Assembly (NCBI GenBank): GCA_024760505.1
Contig: CP058931.1
Span: 1,064,001 to 1,128,000, forward strand
Direction of reading: 5' to 3'
DNA: 64,000 nt
Origin: Nitrospira sp.
Lineage (GTDB): Bacteria > Nitrospirota > Nitrospiria > Nitrospirales > UBA8639
A program made the translations under genes and the position numbers. The notes beneath the pieces were generated by a model. The model had not been told where the DNA came from and ran no database searches. It saw nothing but the letters and a program-made list of their open reading frames with translations. Positions 61,699 through 64,000 of the stretch are shown in pieces. The stretch's first letter is position 1. Every line of letters starts with the position of its first letter.

Positions 61699-62928
61699 TT
61701 ACTTGCGCGGGGCCAATTTGGCAGGAGAAGTTTTGCGCGTGGATGGGGTTTTCGCACTGACATACGTCCGGCGTGCGAGGTCGATGATTGTTTGCACAGG
61801 CTGCCTGGTGCGCGCAGCCAAGGTAACACAATCACGATACTCGGGAGTCACCTTAGAACGGCCTTCTCCAAGACCGGCAATCTTCATGCGGACAGCCCCC
61901 CCCAACAGTCTAATTGTTTGGAAGGAGCGAGGCAGAATGGCCCGGTTCATTTCCTGGATCCGTATTCCCAGCGTCGAGGTTTCGGAAAATAGGATTGACT
62001 GCAGCGCCTGAAGATCCTGTGAGAAGGCGATGACTGTCACAATCGTGCCGGGCCGACTCCGTTTCATGATGGTTGGAGTTAATGTGACATCAAGAGCTCC
62101 AGCCTCGAACAGGCGCTCCATGATCCCCTCGTACAATTGGGGATTCATATCATCAATGTTCGTCTCAAGCTGAAAAACGCGTTCGGTGTGATTCAAAGAA
62201 CCAGACTCTTGAACACCAACAAATAAACGCAACACATTAGGCCAGCCATGAGGATCGGCGGTACCCGCGCCATACCCCACCATTTGTGGTGTTAAGGGTG
62301 GGAGGGGTTTACAATCTTGGGAGAGAGTTTTAACCAACGCGATCCCGGTCGGGGTCGTGAATTCAATGGCCGGTCCATTGGAGAAAATGGGAATGCCATG
62401 GGCCATGTGCGCCACCGCCGGTCCCGGCACCGGAAGCAGCCCATGCGCCGTGGAAATAGTACCGGCTCCAAGATTGATAGGCGAAAATGACACCGTCGTC
62501 ACGTCCAGATGCGCGCACCCCAGCAGGGTCCCAACAATATCCACCATCGAATCGATCACGCCCACCTCATGAAAATGGACCTTATTCGGTTCTTGGCCAT
62601 GCACCCTACCTTCGGCTTCAGCCAGCAGTTGGAAGGTATGAAGGGCCTGCGTGCGAATGGTGTCGGGCAGACGGCTATTTCCTAACGTTTTTCGAATCGC
62701 GGAGAGGGACAAGGGCTTGGTGAACCCTTTGTGAATATCCACATCCACTTTGGTAGCCCGGATGCTGTTGCGGATCACCTGTTGCTCGCAAAGCCGATAG
62801 CCTTTGATGCCTAAACCTTTGAGCCCTTTTTCAAGAGCAGATAAGGGCACACCCGTGTCGACCAGGGCGCCGAGAAACATGTCCCCGCTGACACCTGAAA
62901 ACGCGTCAATATGAAGATGTCTGTTCAC
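61699..62928 (-). CDS. larC: LarC-type nickel-pincer cofactor biosynthesis protein (DUF111)
   Basis: LarC inserts nickel into the pincer cofactor of lactate racemase-like enzymes. The GTG at 62928 is chosen because a Shine-Dalgarno (TGAGGAA) lies 9 bases before it and the protein then begins MNRHLHIDAFSGVSGDMFLG. That opening matches the family. The 409 residues form a single frame, unlike the Lactobacillus gene with its internal frameshift. No larA or larB is visible, so its client enzyme is unknown. Confidence 0.85.
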   Translation of the reverse strand: MNRHLHIDAFSGVSGDMFLGALVDTGVPLSALEKGLKGLGIKGYRLCEQQVIRNSIRATKVDVDIHKGFTKPLSLSAIRKTLGNSRLPDTIRTQALHTFQLLAEAEGRVHGQEPNKVHFHEVGVIDSMVDIVGTLLGCAHLDVTTVSFSPINLGAGTISTAHGLLPVPGPAVAHMAHGIPIFSNGPAIEFTTPTGIALVKTLSQDCKPLPPLTPQMVGYGAGTADPHGWPNVLRLFVGVQESGSLNHTERVFQLETNIDDMNPQLYEGIMERLFEAGALDVTLTPTIMKRSRPGTIVTVIAFSQDLQALQSILFSETSTLGIRIQEMNRAILPRSFQTIRLLGGAVRMKIAGLGEGRSKVTPEYRDCVTLAARTRQPVQTIIDLARRTYVSAKTPSTRKTSPAKLAPRK

Positions 62929-63073
62929 GAGATGATTCCTCAGTAAATTCAAAGCTCAAAACGTATCATATCAAGGAAGTCAAAGCGACTCTGAAGCAAC
63001 CAATAGGAACTTGTCGATCAGTGAAAGAGGAAATGAGTGATGATTAATCTTTTTCAAATTTTGCTTGGATCTT

Positions 63074-63290
63074 TCCGGGTTTCGCCCCGGCAGCCGAGGT
63101 CCTTTTGTTACGGCAAAAGGACCCAAAACCATGTTGGCTCTGGCGTGGCCCTTCGGGTTCCTTGCGCGGTTCGCCCATTCCGGCGGCGGCGCAAACTCGC
63201 GGAGTCTGTCCTGAGTTTTCTCGAAGGGCTCAGACAATGCGCCCCCGTCTTTCCGGAATCGGCTGCACTGCTCAGCCACGCCGAAGGCCG
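63074..63290 (+). repeat. diverged member of the structured repeat family, copy D
   Basis: The head CCGGGTTTCGCCCCGGCAGC is shared with copies A-C. The next hairpin is GGTCCTTTTG (63098-63107), loop TTACGG, CAAAAGGACC (63114-63123): perfect, but with other bases flanking the common CTTTTG/CAAAAG core. The body is unrelated in sequence yet again closes with a long-range stem, GGCGTGGC (63142-63149) with GCCACGCC (63275-63282). No gene was found in 62953-63543. Confidence 0.65.
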
Positions 63291-63543
63291 AAGAAAAAAA
63301 TATCAGACAATTCCGCGATTTGATTGGTCTGAAGAGGAAATCTTTGGCACAATATGAAGCATATTCTCAATACCGATCGGCTGAGGATCTATGACCTGGT
63401 TGGAGATCACACCGTATTGAGAGACACTTCGTTATACTCCCAATGACATGGCTGCCCGGGGGTTGCGTTATTCGGGCATCCCTCGGGATTTAACGACCAT
63501 TGACTGACCAATGGAATTAACGTTTTTACACATAGGGAACCAG

Positions 63544-64000
63544 ATGCCTCGTTTATTTAAACTTTCTCTGAAAACGCTGCAAATTTTTGGCTTATGTCTC
63601 ACAATAGGTTTAGCCTTTTCCCAACAGGCTGTTGCAAAACCAAATAAAGGACCGGCAACTTCCCCCGTGAAAATTTCTGATGTGGTGGTTTCTCCTGATC
63701 CCTTTATCCTTGGGAAAAGTGGGTTGAAATTGACCCTGCTCGTGGAGTTGCCGTCATCGTTACGTGGAGCCAATGTGCTGGAAGTCTCTGCCATGATTAC
63801 GTCACCGACGCGGCGCTCCATGAGTTTTGTCGCACATCGTCTGTTGGTGGACGAACTGGAGACGAAAGGGAAGAATCTCACCATTCCAGTGGAGCTGATC
63901 TGGGATGGCAAAGATCAATACCATCAACTCGTTGCTGATGGATCGTATTTTTATGAACTCCAGGCCAAATTGATGGAGGATCAGGGGAATGGTCCCCGGA
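63544..64000 (+). CDS. secreted protein with FlgD-like Ig domain, 3' end outside window
   Basis: The ATG at 63544 has a Shine-Dalgarno (AGGGA) and opens a signal peptide: a basic start (MPRLFKLSLK), a hydrophobic core (IFGLCLTIGLAF) and a likely cut after QQAVA. The exported part has an Ig-like fold ending in ELIWDGKDQYHQLVADGSYF, the FlgD-like Ig pattern. The 152 codons seen run off the right edge. Such domains occur in surface or secreted proteins; the full function cannot be told. Confidence 0.75.
   Translation, partial: MPRLFKLSLKTLQIFGLCLTIGLAFSQQAVAKPNKGPATSPVKISDVVVSPDPFILGKSGLKLTLLVELPSSLRGANVLEVSAMITSPTRRSMSFVAHRLLVDELETKGKNLTIPVELIWDGKDQYHQLVADGSYFYELQAKLMEDQGNGPR

Noticed and set aside
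61699..62011. Plus-strand frames opposite larC
   Set aside because: These are shadows of larC; larC has the family motifs and correct length.
62980..63357. Several frames of 70-106 residues near repeat D
   Set aside because: They run through the hairpins of the repeat on both strands and lack family features.
63468..63911. 147-residue minus-strand frame near the right edge
   Set aside because: It is opposite the signal-peptide gene with FlgD-like Ig domain, which has a ribosome site and clear protein features.

Overview
The window looks like part of the chromosome of a Nitrospira-like bacterium (phylum Nitrospirota). This is inferred from the gene set: two bactofilins beside parAB, an archaeal-type PheRS, Gram-negative envelope genes such as hldE and surA, and many sigma-54/Fis-type proteins. 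No ribosomal RNA is present to prove it. Composition is near balanced, about half G+C by eye.

Region 1 (1-13.5 kb, all minus strand) is the left flank of the replication origin. It holds F1 ATP synthase genes (atpH-atpA-atpG, cut at the left edge), mnmA, two bactofilins, parB-parA with two parS sites, rsmG, mnmG, mnmE, yidC, yidD, rnpA and rpmH. The rnpA reading frame is broken at a run of eight T.

Region 2 (13.5-25.6 kb, mostly plus strand) starts at back-to-back promoters for rpmH and hisS. It then has a DsrE/TusB-like gene pair, a convincing oriC (DnaA-box-like sites and TAG repeats) and dnaA-dnaN-gyrB-gyrA without recF. A membrane protein, a convergent dciA and smpB follow.

Region 3 (25.6-30.7 kb) is accessory DNA. 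The 3' end of smpB is present twice, with nine codon differences that are all synonymous. A structured, about 190-base repeat occurs three times with compensatory base changes. One gene is split in two by a block carrying a PIN-domain gene, and a HigA-type antitoxin lies nearby.

Region 4 (30.7-44.5 kb) holds an AAA ATPase, engB followed by a small inverted-repeat element, an aminotransferase, an M32 carboxypeptidase, a sigma-54 activator and an unusual operon. That operon is GNAT acetyltransferase, ATP-grasp ligase, a 664-residue protein with a complete papain-like Gln/Cys/His/Asn set, and a small protein. A DAACS transporter and argG follow.

Region 5 (44.5-64 kb) has hldE(C domain)-mfd-surA on the minus strand, then a DASS transporter, a Fis-type regulator and tRNA-Val. 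Next are thrS-infC-rpmI-rplT, facing a tight minus-strand operon larC-pdxA-rsmB-rpe-pheS-pheT whose PheRS is of the archaeal/eukaryotic type. A diverged copy of the structured repeat and the start of a secreted protein with a FlgD-like Ig domain close the window.
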